Assembly (NCBI GenBank): GCA_036494545.1
Contig: DASXOB010000022.1
Span: forward strand, 124,001 to 188,000
Reading direction: 5' to 3'
Length of the DNA stretch: 64,000 nt
Origin: JAICXG01 sp036494545
Lineage (GTDB): Bacteria; Verrucomicrobiota; Verrucomicrobiia; Chthoniobacterales; UBA10450
Positions 8,403 through 17,202 of the stretch are shown piece after piece. A model generated the notes under the pieces. The model was not told the DNA's origin. It saw only the letters and a list, made by a program, of their open reading frames with translations, and did not search any database. Positions within the stretch are counted from its first letter, which is position 1, and every line of letters begins with the position of its first letter. The position numbers were made by a program, and so were the translations under genes.

Positions 8403-9267
8403 TCTGGCTCTGCTTCCGCTATCGCTGCGCGCCGAGAACGCTTCGGACTACGCCAACCGCGGCGCGCAGAAATATATTTTTGGCCACGAAGAATCGGCCC
8501 AGGCGGAGGTCGAGGAAGGCCTGAAGAAATTCCCTAACGATCCTCAGTTGACGGAAATGCGGAAGCTTTTTAAGAAGCCGCCGCAAAACTCGGACGATAA
8601 TAACAAGAACAAAAATCAGAAGCAGCAGAATCAGAGTTCCAGCGGCCAATCGGGTAATAATCAGGATCAATCCTCGAACTCAAAGAACAACCAGAACGAT
8701 CGCCAGCGATCTCCCACGCCGACTCCGACTCCCACGCCTAACGAGAGCCCGACTCCTTCGCCGAGCGCGTCACCCTCTCCCTCGCCCAGCTCCTCTCCCA
8801 CTCCGACGCCCGGTGAATCCCCCACTCCGACGCCTGGCGAATCACCTGGTCCTTCGCCGAGCGCTTCGCCAACCCCTACTCCGGGTGAATCTCCCACTCC
8901 CTCCTCGACCGGCTCGCCCACGCCGACGCCCGGCGAAGGCTCCAGTCCAACTCCCGGCCCAGGTGACGAAGGCGAAACGCCCACGCCCACTCCTGGCACG
9001 AATGGCGGCGGCGGAAACGGTGAAGAACCAACTCCTTCGCCCGCCGGCACTCCAAACAAACCGCCGCCGACGGGAGCGGTGCGAGGCGCAGGCGAAGAAA
9101 AACCGAAGGAAACCGCGCAGGCTGCGCCCGCCGAAATCGAACCGGAGAAACCCGGCGAAATGAGCCCGAAACAAGCAGAGCAGCTCCTTCAGGCAATGAA
9201 AGACGAAGAAGCGAAGGTGCAGCTGGATGAACACAAGACGGAGCGTCCTGTCTATAAGGACTGGTAG
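8374..9267 (+). CDS. Secreted or periplasmic Pro/Thr-rich low-complexity protein of the Bat operon
   Basis: A 297-residue protein with a signal peptide (about 1-20, ending SLRA), a short TPR-like helical region (about 25-65), an Asn/Gln/Ser-rich linker, and a long Pro-Thr-Pro-Ser tract with repeated PTPTPGES units. A charged C-terminal helix (near 255-290) contains MSPKQAEQLLQAMKDEEAK, which resembles C-terminal segments of BatC-type TPR proteins. It overlaps the BatB end by 29 bases. Function is unknown: the Pro-rich tract looks like an extended spacer that could reach across the periplasm. The antisense frames through this tract are shadows caused by biased base composition. One 9-mer copy (8736) lies in the tract and encodes Pro-Asn-Glu. 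Confidence 0.75.
   Translation: MAFRHLIILSLALLPLSLRAENASDYANRGAQKYIFGHEESAQAEVEEGLKKFPNDPQLTEMRKLFKKPPQNSDDNNKNKNQKQQNQSSSGQSGNNQDQSSNSKNNQNDRQRSPTPTPTPTPNESPTPSPSASPSPSPSSSPTPTPGESPTPTPGESPGPSPSASPTPTPGESPTPSSTGSPTPTPGEGSSPTPGPGDEGETPTPTPGTNGGGGNGEEPTPSPAGTPNKPPPTGAVRGAGEEKPKETAQAAPAEIEPEKPGEMSPKQAEQLLQAMKDEEAKVQLDEHKTERPVYKDW
8713..9050 (+). repeat. Degenerate tandem repeat encoding Pro-Thr-Pro-Gly-Glu-Ser units
   Basis: The DNA repeats a degenerate unit of about 24 bases coding for PTPTPGES, with PSPSAS variants, several times inside the low-complexity gene. It is in frame throughout, so copy-number changes would keep the frame and vary spacer length. Confidence 0.7.
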
Positions 9268-9292
9268 GGAGAAACTTGAGGGTGGACGTGCA

Positions 9293-11167
9293 ATGGTTGT
9301 TTTGAAAATGGCCCCTGACCGATCTCGCATCATCAGCTTTGCTGTTGCGTTGTTGATCGCCTGGCTCGGGATCAAGACCGCGCATGCCGATGCGCCTACC
9401 GTCACGGCAGTTCTCACCAGTTCGGAGACGGAAGTTGATCAGCCGGTGCAGTTGCAAATCAAAGTCGCGGGGGACTCGAACGCGACTCCGCCTAACGACA
9501 TCGCGGTCGATGGACTGGATATTCGCTATACCAGCCAATCGCAGCTGGTGGAAAGTCGCAACTTTCGTTTCACCTACAGCGTCGTCTACACCTACACCGT
9601 CCTGCCGTTGAAGGCCGGGACGTTCAGTATCCCGCCGCAGGTAGTGCGAACAAGCGGCGGCGTTTTGCGTACGCCAGCGTTGACTTTGAACGTTTCCCCT
9701 AACGACGATGGGACGACCACTTCACGTCGCGGAGGACGGGGCGGCAACAACGCGCCTGTCGACGACAAGAAGATTGCCTTTGTGCAGCTCCTGATTCCGA
9801 AAACAACGGTTTACATGGGCGAGTCGATTCCAGCTGAGATTCGAATCGGAATCAGCGATCGCATACCGCATCGATTGATCGATTTCGCCTCGCTGAGCGG
9901 TCAGGGATTTACTTCGCAACGTATGCCGCAGCCGGACCAAACGCACGAATCAATCAATGGGCATCAATACGATGTTATAACCTTTAAAACGGCCATCACA
10001 CCTGTGCGCAGTGGGAAAATTGAAATCACCGCCAAAGACGCGCGAGCGCTCGTGCAGATTCCGCGGCGCGGAACGAGCCGCCCACGTTCACCCTTTGACA
10101 TGTTCGGGATGGATGACCCTTTCAACGATCCCTTCTTCAACGATCCGTTCGCCGGCATGGGCGAGCAACGCGAGATCAAGCTGTCCAGCGACCCGACCAA
10201 AATCGAAGTCAGGCCGCTGCCACCCCACGCGCCACCGGGTTTTTCCGGCGCCGTCGGCCACTTTTCTCTAACAACTGAGGTGAAGCCCAAAAATGCCCAG
10301 GTTGGCGATCCGTTGACTGTGACAGCGACGATCAGTGGCCGCGGCAACTTTGATCGCGTGAACGCGCCCGAACTGGAAAACGATCGCGGATGGCACACCT
10401 ATCCACCGAGCTCAAACTTCAAGGCCGACGACGACATTGGGATCAGCGGCACGAAAAGCTTTGAGATGGTGCTCACGCCTAACGAACCGAAGAAAGCCGT
10501 CCCGCCGCTCATTTTTTCTTATTTCGACCCGTTGAAGGAAACATACGTGACGCTGAAAGGCGATAAGCTTCCCGTGCTCGTGGAAGGCACTGCCCTCGCC
10601 AACCCCGCCCCTGCAATCGCGAGCGCCGCGACGTCGGCGCCGAATGCGACCCCCACCGCGCCGCAAGCGCAGGACATTCTTTATCAACGCAACGACCACG
10701 GCCGCTGGGGACAGAACTTTACGCCAACTTATTTGCAGCCCGCATTCTGGGCGATGCAGGCGGTCCCACTGCTCGGATTGATTGGGTTCTTCGGTTGGGA
10801 AATGCGTCGGCGGCGCGTCTCCGATCGCGCAGCGCAACGCCGTGCCGCCTGGGAACATGAATTAAGCGAACTGGAGCGCAAGCTGCGGCGGGCGGACGAT
10901 TCGGCCGATCAATATTTCGCTGAGGCACTTCGTGTCGTGCAGCTCAAAACCGCCCTCGCCGCAGCCGAGCGCGGCATTGAGCCGAATATTGTCGATGCCG
11001 AAATGGCGGTCGAAACCTTCGGTCTGCCCAACGACAAGAACGAGCAGGTGCGGGAACTATTCCGGCGCAGCGACGAGCTGCGTTACAGCGGGCGACAAAA
11101 CGGCAACGGCGCCGTTGCTGAACAAACGCGCCGCGAGGTGATCGACCTGCTGGAGAGCCTGACCTGA
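9293..11167 (+). CDS. batD: BatD-like membrane protein (oxygen tolerance family)
   Basis: A protein of about 624 residues with a signal anchor (near 10-30, ending ADA), a long beta-rich periplasmic region, and one transmembrane helix around 490 followed by a charged cytoplasmic domain with coiled-coil-like character. This is the BatD/oxygen-tolerance layout. A Phe/Asp/Pro-rich insert (MDDPFNDPFFNDPFAGMG, near 280-300) is a low-complexity loop of a type often seen in these proteins. The start is set at the ATG at 9293, which follows a GGGTGGA-type site; an ATG at 9308 is possible, while the longer frame from 9227 would overlap the upstream gene by 41 bases. It carries three or more copies or near-copies of the 9-mer, each encoding Pro-Asn-Asp/Glu. 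Confidence 0.85.
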   Translation: MVVLKMAPDRSRIISFAVALLIAWLGIKTAHADAPTVTAVLTSSETEVDQPVQLQIKVAGDSNATPPNDIAVDGLDIRYTSQSQLVESRNFRFTYSVVYTYTVLPLKAGTFSIPPQVVRTSGGVLRTPALTLNVSPNDDGTTTSRRGGRGGNNAPVDDKKIAFVQLLIPKTTVYMGESIPAEIRIGISDRIPHRLIDFASLSGQGFTSQRMPQPDQTHESINGHQYDVITFKTAITPVRSGKIEITAKDARALVQIPRRGTSRPRSPFDMFGMDDPFNDPFFNDPFAGMGEQREIKLSSDPTKIEVRPLPPHAPPGFSGAVGHFSLTTEVKPKNAQVGDPLTVTATISGRGNFDRVNAPELENDRGWHTYPPSSNFKADDDIGISGTKSFEMVLTPNEPKKAVPPLIFSYFDPLKETYVTLKGDKLPVLVEGTALANPAPAIASAATSAPNATPTAPQAQDILYQRNDHGRWGQNFTPTYLQPAFWAMQAVPLLGLIGFFGWEMRRRRVSDRAAQRRAAWEHELSELERKLRRADDSADQYFAEALRVVQLKTALAAAERGIEPNIVDAEMAVETFGLPNDKNEQVRELFRRSDELRYSGRQNGNGAVAEQTRREVIDLLESLT

Positions 11168-11168
11168 A

Positions 11169-11903
11169 ATGCGCACGCTACTTTCGCTCTTCCTTGGTCT
11201 TGGCCTAACGACAAGCGCTTTTGCCGATGCGGGCGCGACTTTTGCCCGCGCTAATGCCGATTATGCCGCGGGAAGGTTTTCGGAAGCGATAAAAGGCTAC
11301 GAGTCCCTCGTCGCCGGCCGACAATGGGATCCAAGCCTGTTTTATAATCTCGGAAACGCTTATTTCCGCGCCGACGATTTTGGCCGCGCGATTTTGAATT
11401 ATGAACGCGCGCTCGTTCTGGATTCGGGCCAGGCCGAAGCGCGCGCCAATTTGCAGTTAGCGCGCGATCGGGGACGAGCGCTTGAGTTGCCTCCGACCTG
11501 GGCCGAGCAACACCTCGATTTCCTCACACCCAATCAGTACGCCTGGCTCGCGGCCTTCGCTTTCTGGGGTGCGGCGGCAATTCTCTGCGGCCTTTATTTC
11601 GCCCGGCGGCGGGCGGTGGTCTGGATCTTTGCCCTAATCTTGTTTGGCGCCATCGCGCTCGGCGCAGGGGTCGCCATCTATCAGCTGGAAAACGGGACAG
11701 CAGGTCCGGATCTTGCAATCGTAACTGGAAAAAATGTTCAGGCGCGCGTCGCGACCGCGGAGAGCGCCGGCGCGGTTCTGACCCTGCCGGCGGGAAGCGA
11801 AATAAAAATTCTCGGCACGCGCGGCGGTTGGTCTTTCGCCGAGTTGCCTAACGACCTCCAGGGCTGGATCCCCGAGAACGGGGCAGAGCGAGTGCGGTTG
11901 TAA
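11169..11903 (+). CDS. batE: BatE-like protein: TPR, two membrane helices, SH3-like domain
   Basis: A 244-residue protein with a signal peptide (ending AFA, about residue 19), two or three TPR units (YNLGNAYFRADDFGRAILNY), two transmembrane helices (about 120-140 and 147-170) and a C-terminal bacterial SH3-like domain (VQARVATAESAGAVLTLPAG to WIPENG). This combination is the BatE layout. It starts one base after BatD stops and is probably the last gene of the MoxR operon; the following 74 bases hold no obvious terminator. The SH3 domain suggests contact with the cell wall or with partner proteins in the periplasm. Two 9-mer copies fall in it: one in the signal peptide (Leu-Thr-Thr) and one in the SH3 domain (Pro-Asn-Asp). 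Confidence 0.85.
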   Translation: MRTLLSLFLGLGLTTSAFADAGATFARANADYAAGRFSEAIKGYESLVAGRQWDPSLFYNLGNAYFRADDFGRAILNYERALVLDSGQAEARANLQLARDRGRALELPPTWAEQHLDFLTPNQYAWLAAFAFWGAAAILCGLYFARRRAVVWIFALILFGAIALGAGVAIYQLENGTAGPDLAIVTGKNVQARVATAESAGAVLTLPAGSEIKILGTRGGWSFAELPNDLQGWIPENGAERVRL

Positions 11904-11977
11904 CTTCGAATCGTGCCCCCGGCCGGCGCCGCGCGCTCGTAAGTTGCTCTCTCTCCAAAGCCCTTCATCGTCAATCT

Positions 11978-13390
11978 ATGAACGCGGAGATGGACGTCGG
12001 AACAAACAAAAAGGCGTTCCAGATCAATCTCGATCCCCGGCGTTACGGCACCTTTGCCGAAATTGGCGCTGGCCAGGAAGTGGCGCGCCGCTTCTTCCAA
12101 GTGGGCGGAGCGTCGGGCACGGTCGCAAAAACAATGTCGGCCTACGACATGCAATTCAGCGACGCCATTTACGGCACCTGCGATCGCTACGTCAGTCGCG
12201 CCCGGCTTAAAACCATGCTCGATCACGAGTATTGCCTGCTCCTCGAGCGGCTGGATAAAAAGGTGGGCGCGGAGCGCACCTTTTTCGTGTTCGCTGACAC
12301 TGTCGCAGCGCGGAATTTCAAGCAGCACAATGAATCGCATGGCTGGCTTGGCATACGATTTCAAGCACAGGCGCGTGGAGAGCCGAGTGAAATCATCATT
12401 CACGTGCGGATGCTCGACGAGACCAATGTCGACCAGCAGGAAGCGCTCGGGATTATTGGCGTAAATCTGATCTACGGCGCGTTCAACTATCCGGAGACGG
12501 AGGAATTGATCGCCACGTTGCACGAAAACATGGACCCGAAGCGGATCGAAGTGGACATGATCAAATTTTCCGGGCCGGGCTTCGCCGGAGTCGATAACCG
12601 CCTCATGAGTCTGCAACTCGTAAGCCAGGGCCTAACGAACGCCGTCATGTTCACGGCGGACGGCGAATCAGTGCAGCCGGCCGAGGTTTTCTATAAGAAA
12701 TCGATCATCGTTGAGCGCGGCAGTTTTCGCCCCGTGACCTATGCGACGAACGACATGCTGGAGGGCGCGCGCCAGGTTTTCCTCCGCCAGCCGGGCGCGA
12801 AAGAGGAAGACCTCGTTGTCCTGATGGAGATGACGCTGGAAAATTTACTCTCGGAAGGGCAGCTCAATCACGCCGATTTCCTCGCGCGCGTCGATATCCT
12901 TGGTTCGTTAGGGCGGACGGTTTTGATCTCGAAGTTCGGCGAGTACTACCGACTGGCCGCTTACCTTTCACGTTACACGAACAAGCCGATCGGACTTGCC
13001 ATGGGCGTGCCAAGTCTGCACGAGATCTTCGACGAAAAGTATTACCTCAACCTCGAAGGCGGCATTCTCGAAGCGCTCGGCCGGATGTTCAAAGGCGGAC
13101 TTAAGCTTTTCGTTTATCCTGTAGAAGACGAGAAGACCGGGAAGCTGATTACGGCAACGCAGCTGGAAGTGGCGCCGAACTTGCGGCACCTTTATCGATA
13201 TCTGGTTGATAACGCCTTCATTCAGGAGATCGAGAATTTCCATCGTGAATATCTGAGAATTTTTCCGCCCGATGTGCTGGCGAAAATGCGGGCGGGCGAT
13301 CCGACCTGGGAAAAAATGGTGCCGCCGGAAGTCGCGCGCATGATCACGGAACGCGGTTTTTTCGGTTACCACGCGTCGGCTTCCGCTTGA
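11978..13390 (+). CDS. Conserved 470-residue protein of unknown function upstream of the pil genes
   Basis: A 470-residue soluble protein without signal peptide or membrane helices. From memory it matches a large family with strongly conserved blocks such as YGTFAEIGAGQEVARRFF, SDAIYG, SHGWLGIRF, GPGFAGVDNRLMSLQLV and LRHLYRYLVDNAFI. Members appear in databases under unsupported names (nicotinate-nucleotide adenylyltransferase, TonB receptor), but I see neither an adenylyltransferase HxGH motif nor a beta-barrel, so no function is given. The start may be the ATG at 11978 or four codons later (11990). It lies 85 bases before pilM on the same strand, probably by chance. Two 9-mers or near-copies are present (12630, 12905), encoding Leu-Thr-Asn and Ser-Leu-Gly. 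Confidence 0.8.
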   Translation: MNAEMDVGTNKKAFQINLDPRRYGTFAEIGAGQEVARRFFQVGGASGTVAKTMSAYDMQFSDAIYGTCDRYVSRARLKTMLDHEYCLLLERLDKKVGAERTFFVFADTVAARNFKQHNESHGWLGIRFQAQARGEPSEIIIHVRMLDETNVDQQEALGIIGVNLIYGAFNYPETEELIATLHENMDPKRIEVDMIKFSGPGFAGVDNRLMSLQLVSQGLTNAVMFTADGESVQPAEVFYKKSIIVERGSFRPVTYATNDMLEGARQVFLRQPGAKEEDLVVLMEMTLENLLSEGQLNHADFLARVDILGSLGRTVLISKFGEYYRLAAYLSRYTNKPIGLAMGVPSLHEIFDEKYYLNLEGGILEALGRMFKGGLKLFVYPVEDEKTGKLITATQLEVAPNLRHLYRYLVDNAFIQEIENFHREYLRIFPPDVLAKMRAGDPTWEKMVPPEVARMITERGFFGYHASASA

Positions 13391-13475
13391 CTCGGTCGGC
13401 AAACGAGCGCGCCGCGAATTTCTTCACACCGCGCTCTCGCAGGGCATGGTTTTCGCTTTATGAAGCGCGACGACC

Positions 13476-14540
13476 ATGGCCAAACCCGCAAATTCCGTAA
13501 TCGGTATCGATCTTGGCAAACACGCCTTCAAAAGCGTCCTCCTGCAACGCAAAGGCGAACATCGTTACGTTCTGACCAATTTTGCCTCGCGAACTGTGCC
13601 GGAAACGATCGAGAGCGCTGAGGAACTGACCAATCAGGTAAAGCTTCTTCTCAAAGAGCTGGGTGGGAGCGCGAAAGCATGCGCGGTCGCAGCATCCGAT
13701 CCCAACTCACTCCTGCGCATCATTGAGCAACCGACCACTCCGGTCGAGCTGCTGCGTAGCGCGTTGCGTCTCAATGGGCTGGCAGTCCTGAATCAGGAAT
13801 GCAAAGACTTCGTGCTCGACGTTGCGCCAGTGGCGGCACCAGCCATGGCGGCGGTCGCGCCTAACGGTGAGCCGATCGATGGCCCGGCTAGCAGCGGAAA
13901 AACGCGTTACCTCGTGGGCGGCATGTTGCGTCCAGTGGTGAAACAAATTTCGGAAGCAATGACCAGGACGAAAAAGCCGGCCAATATTCTTCAGCTCGCC
14001 CCTGTCTGCTCCTTCAACGCTTTCGAGTTCGCCTATCCGGAAACGTTTCTCAACGAAGCCTTCCTTCTTCTCGATCTCGGCCATCGGCAAACGACCATGC
14101 TCATTGGGCAGAAAGCAGAGCTGATGCTGGCCCGGAGCGTGGATTTCGGCGGGAAAGCGTTCGCCACCGCGCTCACCGCAGAAGGCGCGGTCGATTTCGA
14201 AACTGCACGCCTTCTCATGACGCAAGGCGACACTGGGATGGCCGAAAGTTGCCGCCACCTGCTCCTCGATCTCGCGACGGAAGTGCGGAATTCGATCGGT
14301 TTTTTTGAGGGACAACACGAGGAAAGCATTCACCGGATTTTCGTCTCTGGTGGGTTGGCGAAAACGGAAATGATTTTGCAAACCCTGAGCGACGAACTGG
14401 GGCTGCCCTGCGAAGTGTGGGATCCGCTCGAGACCTGTGAAGTCGCGTTGCCTCCGGCAAAGCGCCAGGCCCTGGCGGGCGAATTCGTCTCCCTCAACGT
14501 CGCCTGCGGCGCAGCCATCTCCTACCTGAAAGCCGCCTAA
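13476..14540 (+). CDS. pilM: PilM-like actin-fold ATPase of a type IV pilus or type II secretion system
   Basis: A 354-residue protein with the actin-like fold of PilM/FtsA. The first phosphate loop is IGIDLGKHAFKSV (9-21), the second is in LLDLGHRQTTMLIG (about 198-211), and the adenosine-site motif is IFVSGGLAKTE near 288. A disordered insert around residues 115-145 contains one near-copy of the 9-mer. PilM sits on the cytoplasmic side of the inner membrane and binds the N-terminal peptide of PilN. The genes that follow have the size and topology of PilN and PilO, which supports the call. The stop TAA and the next gene's ATG are both touched by a 9-mer copy (14535-14543), so the motif forms the gene junction. 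Confidence 0.85.
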   Translation: MAKPANSVIGIDLGKHAFKSVLLQRKGEHRYVLTNFASRTVPETIESAEELTNQVKLLLKELGGSAKACAVAASDPNSLLRIIEQPTTPVELLRSALRLNGLAVLNQECKDFVLDVAPVAAPAMAAVAPNGEPIDGPASSGKTRYLVGGMLRPVVKQISEAMTRTKKPANILQLAPVCSFNAFEFAYPETFLNEAFLLLDLGHRQTTMLIGQKAELMLARSVDFGGKAFATALTAEGAVDFETARLLMTQGDTGMAESCRHLLLDLATEVRNSIGFFEGQHEESIHRIFVSGGLAKTEMILQTLSDELGLPCEVWDPLETCEVALPPAKRQALAGEFVSLNVACGAAISYLKAA

Positions 14541-14542
14541 CG

Positions 14543-15220
14543 ATGGCCCTGCAACTCAACCTTCTCCACGAAGAGTTTAAGGAAGAGCGACAGCGAAAAC
14601 GCGATCCGCTCAAGCTCGGCCTTATCGGTTTGGGCTGCTTCGGAGTAATACTTTTTCTCTATTACGCCTGGAATGCCTACGGAACGATGAAGATTCGTGG
14701 CCAGCTCAACCTCGCCCAGGCCGAGTGGGCCAAGGTCGAACCCCAAGTCACCGCCGCCCAAAAGCGCGCCACCGAGCTGCACCAGATCATCGATAGTACC
14801 AAGGTGCTCGACGCCCGGATCGAGAACCGTTTCTATTGGGCACCTTTTCTTAGCATCATTTCCCAATCGGTCGCGCCCAACATCCAGCTGACCAGCCTCG
14901 ACGGCACAATCACGGACAACGGCACCATTTCAGTCAGCCTCGAAGGCCTCGCCGCCGCCCGCGAGCCGCGGGCCGCCGCCGAGGAGCTACGGCAGCTTCT
15001 CAGTGAGCAACTCGAAAAGCATTACAGCGACGTCAAGGTTACTTTCAAGAATCTCGAGGACCTCGATACCCTCGTTGATCTGGCCGGCGTGCCGACAGCC
15101 AGCGCGCGCTTTGTCATGAACATGATTTTCAATCCCAAGCCGCCCGACTCATCGAAGAAGTCAGAACCAGCGAAAGAAAATCAGGCCAAGGAGAACATGG
15201 AAAAGCCAGCCGCGAAATGA
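14543..15220 (+). CDS. pilN: PilN-like inner-membrane protein
   Basis: A 225-residue bitopic membrane protein. It has a short cytoplasmic N-terminus with the NLL-type motif (QLNLLHEEF) that in PilN binds PilM, one transmembrane helix (about 29-45), a coiled coil (about 55-90), and a ferredoxin-like periplasmic domain. A Lys/Glu-rich tail ends the protein. The start is 2 bases after the pilM stop and the end overlaps pilO by 4 bases. PilN/PilO heterodimers form the inner-membrane alignment complex of type IV pili; equivalent proteins (GspL/GspM) serve type II secretion, so this sequence alone cannot tell the two machines apart. Confidence 0.75.
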   Translation: MALQLNLLHEEFKEERQRKRDPLKLGLIGLGCFGVILFLYYAWNAYGTMKIRGQLNLAQAEWAKVEPQVTAAQKRATELHQIIDSTKVLDARIENRFYWAPFLSIISQSVAPNIQLTSLDGTITDNGTISVSLEGLAAAREPRAAAEELRQLLSEQLEKHYSDVKVTFKNLEDLDTLVDLAGVPTASARFVMNMIFNPKPPDSSKKSEPAKENQAKENMEKPAAK

Positions 15221-15786
15221 AACCGAAAAGACTCAACAAGGACCAGATTCAGAAAATATTTCTGAGTACCCTCGGCTTCATCGCCCTGATCTATTGTTAC
15301 TTCACCTTCTTTCTCGGACCGTTAAATAAGAGCCGCGTAACGATGATTCAAACCATCGGCGACTTGCAGGCCAAGACCGCTTCCTCCAAAACCGAGCTGC
15401 GCAAGACCGCCAACCTCGAACAGCAGGCGAAAGAGGCGACCGGCCGCTATGAGGCCCTGCAAAAGACGACCCAGGATGGCGCGCCCATTGCCTGGTTTCC
15501 GCCTAAAATGCGCGCCTTTTTTAGCGACCATAGGATCGACAAAGCAAGCGCCCGCCTTGAATCGAGCAGCGATTTCAAAGAGCCGGAGTTGTCGGACTGG
15601 ATCAAGGACATTTGGGCAATCGAGATGCCGGAAAGCGACTACAGCGGACTCGGCCGAGCCATCGCCGAGCTGGAAAATACCGAACCGCTTCTCAGCCTCC
15701 AGCGCGTCGTTATTCACGCCGTCCCAGAGCAACCACAATTTCAACAGGTAAGCCTTTACGCCGAGACCGTGCTCTTCAAGAAATGA
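15217..15786 (+). CDS. pilO: PilO-like inner-membrane protein
   Basis: A 189-residue protein with one N-terminal transmembrane helix (about 14-32), a coiled coil (about 40-80) and a small alpha/beta periplasmic domain, the PilO/GspM layout. It overlaps both neighbours in ATGA-type junctions, so it is translationally coupled to PilN and to the small protein after it. Sequence similarity to characterised PilO is weak by eye, and the call depends mainly on order and topology. The expected partner would be PilN across the periplasmic face of the inner membrane. Confidence 0.68.
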   Translation: MKPKRLNKDQIQKIFLSTLGFIALIYCYFTFFLGPLNKSRVTMIQTIGDLQAKTASSKTELRKTANLEQQAKEATGRYEALQKTTQDGAPIAWFPPKMRAFFSDHRIDKASARLESSSDFKEPELSDWIKDIWAIEMPESDYSGLGRAIAELENTEPLLSLQRVVIHAVPEQPQFQQVSLYAETVLFKK

Positions 15787-16205
15787 AAAGACTTCTGCTT
15801 TTCCTTGGCCTAACGAGTATAGCTCTCGGCAACGTCTGCGCCGAGCAAAAAAACGCTGCCGCCAAGTCAACTCAAACAGTCGAGCTGAAACGAAAATCCA
15901 GCTTTGAGGCGGACGATTCACACGATCCCTTTTGGCCGATCGGTTGGAAGAAGCCCGGACCAAAAACCAATAGCACGGAAGCCGGCCCGGCCATTTCGCC
16001 GGATGCCTTCAGCCTCAGCTCGGTAACCATGGGCGAGGGTGGCCACTTTGCCATCCTGAACGGGAAGATCATGCAGGAAGGCCAGCAATTTGGCCTGCAA
16101 TATGGCAACCAGGTTTATCAGATCACGTTGCGCAGGGTGGAAGATGGCCGTGTGGTTCTAAGTTACCAGGACTCAGAAATTACCGTTCCCCTGAGGCGAA
16201 AATAG
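15783..16205 (+). CDS. Small exported protein at the PilP position
   Basis: A 140-residue protein with a signal peptide (MKRLLLFLGLTSIALGNVCA). After a disordered segment comes the motif HDPFWPIGW, and then a compact beta-domain (about 80-140: FAILNGKIMQEGQQ, YQITLRRVEDGRVVLSYQD). PilP homologues and the GspC HR domain have this DPF motif and a small beta-sandwich, so it probably links the PilNO complex to a secretin. No lipobox Cys is at the expected site. The start is the ATG at 15783 overlapping the pilO stop; the longer frame from 15612 lies inside pilO. No secretin (pilQ) gene follows: a convergent peptidase begins 26 bases later. A 9-mer lies within the signal peptide (15808). Confidence 0.65.
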   Translation: MKRLLLFLGLTSIALGNVCAEQKNAAAKSTQTVELKRKSSFEADDSHDPFWPIGWKKPGPKTNSTEAGPAISPDAFSLSSVTMGEGGHFAILNGKIMQEGQQFGLQYGNQVYQITLRRVEDGRVVLSYQDSEITVPLRRK

Positions 16206-16231
16206 TCGTCAGGCGTTAGCTCTATTAGTCG

Positions 16232-17197
16232 TTAGGCATCAGTAAAAAAGGCGCGATAGCTTCGCGCATTTTTCTCCAGTTCCTTGCGCAATGTTTTTTG
16301 CGGATCTTTGCCTTTTCCCGCATCCAGAATCGCTTCCTGGCAAAGCCACACCATGGCAACGAAGTCATCGATCGCGACAAACTCGGGCGCGATTTTTCCT
16401 TCGGGCGTGACGTTGTGATAATTGCCTAACGCCAAACTGGCCGCCGCGCATTTGTAACCATAGAGCTGGTAGGCAGTCGCCTCGCACGTTCCACCATCCA
16501 GCAGACAGCGCTGCACCGGAATGTTCCTCCTCTTGGCAACGTTCAGAAGTCGCGCGGTCGATGGCCCGTCGAAGCTGGAAACCCTGTCTCCAACCCTGAC
16601 GATTGGCCCTTTGCCGATCTCGGCTGTCCCACGCGGCGTGCTCGTTTCGAGGGAGAGAATCGTTAGGCTGCGCGGCAGAATGTCGGCGCGCGCCAGATGG
16701 ATTGCGCCGACGAAGCCGACTTCCTCGGCGCGGGTGAAGAGTCCAAAGCAGGTCGCATTCGCATCGCTCTCCGCCAGCTCGCGAAAAACGCAGAGGATTT
16801 CGGCGCACCCGAGCAAATCATCGCAGGCGCGAGAATGAATCTGGCGCGCTCGGATCTCGAATGGCGGCAAATCCCACATGGCAAATTCGCCGAACGATTT
16901 CGTGCGCGGATTCCGGCGGAACTGTTCCGCGACCGAGCCGAGAAATTTCATCCCGCCGTTTTTGTCGCGCACCCAGCCGGGATGATCCATGTGGGCAGCC
17001 AGTGCCCAACCCGCCTTGCCGTTTCGTCCCCGTTGATAACGCGCGATGACATTGCCAAAACTGTCGCGCTCGAATTTTACGTGCGGACATTTCCGCAGGT
17101 GTGCCTCGATCTCGTCGCGTACTGCTTCTTCGCGGAACGGCGCGGTCGGCTGGTTCGCCAGCGCTTGCACGACGGCAAGCATTTCCTTCTCACCCAT
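16232..17197 (-). CDS. M42-type zinc aminopeptidase
   Basis: A 321-residue cytoplasmic peptidase of the M42 (glutamyl aminopeptidase/endoglucanase M) type. All expected metal and catalytic residues are visible: H69 and D71 in AHMDHPG, D126 in CDDLLG, the pair E158/E159 in TRAEEVG, E184 in LSLETS and H261 in NYHNVTPEGK. It should trim N-terminal residues from short peptides. The gene starts 5 bases after the CstA stop, so the two form an operon; since CstA-type proteins are implicated in peptide uptake during starvation, the peptidase may digest what CstA brings in (inference). Both ends are touched by the 9-mer: its own stop lies in the copy at 16229, and the CstA stop plus an SD-like AGG before its ATG lie in the copy at 17201. 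Confidence 0.85.
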   Translation of the reverse strand: MGEKEMLAVVQALANQPTAPFREEAVRDEIEAHLRKCPHVKFERDSFGNVIARYQRGRNGKAGWALAAHMDHPGWVRDKNGGMKFLGSVAEQFRRNPRTKSFGEFAMWDLPPFEIRARQIHSRACDDLLGCAEILCVFRELAESDANATCFGLFTRAEEVGFVGAIHLARADILPRSLTILSLETSTPRGTAEIGKGPIVRVGDRVSSFDGPSTARLLNVAKRRNIPVQRCLLDGGTCEATAYQLYGYKCAAASLALGNYHNVTPEGKIAPEFVAIDDFVAMVWLCQEAILDAGKGKDPQKTLRKELEKNARSYRAFFTDA

Positions 17198-17202
17198 TTT
17201 GC

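Noticed and set aside
8713..9050. Short direct repeats resembling a CRISPR array
   Set aside because: The repeats are in-frame Pro/Thr/Gly codons of a coding low-complexity tract, without regular unique spacers or cas genes.
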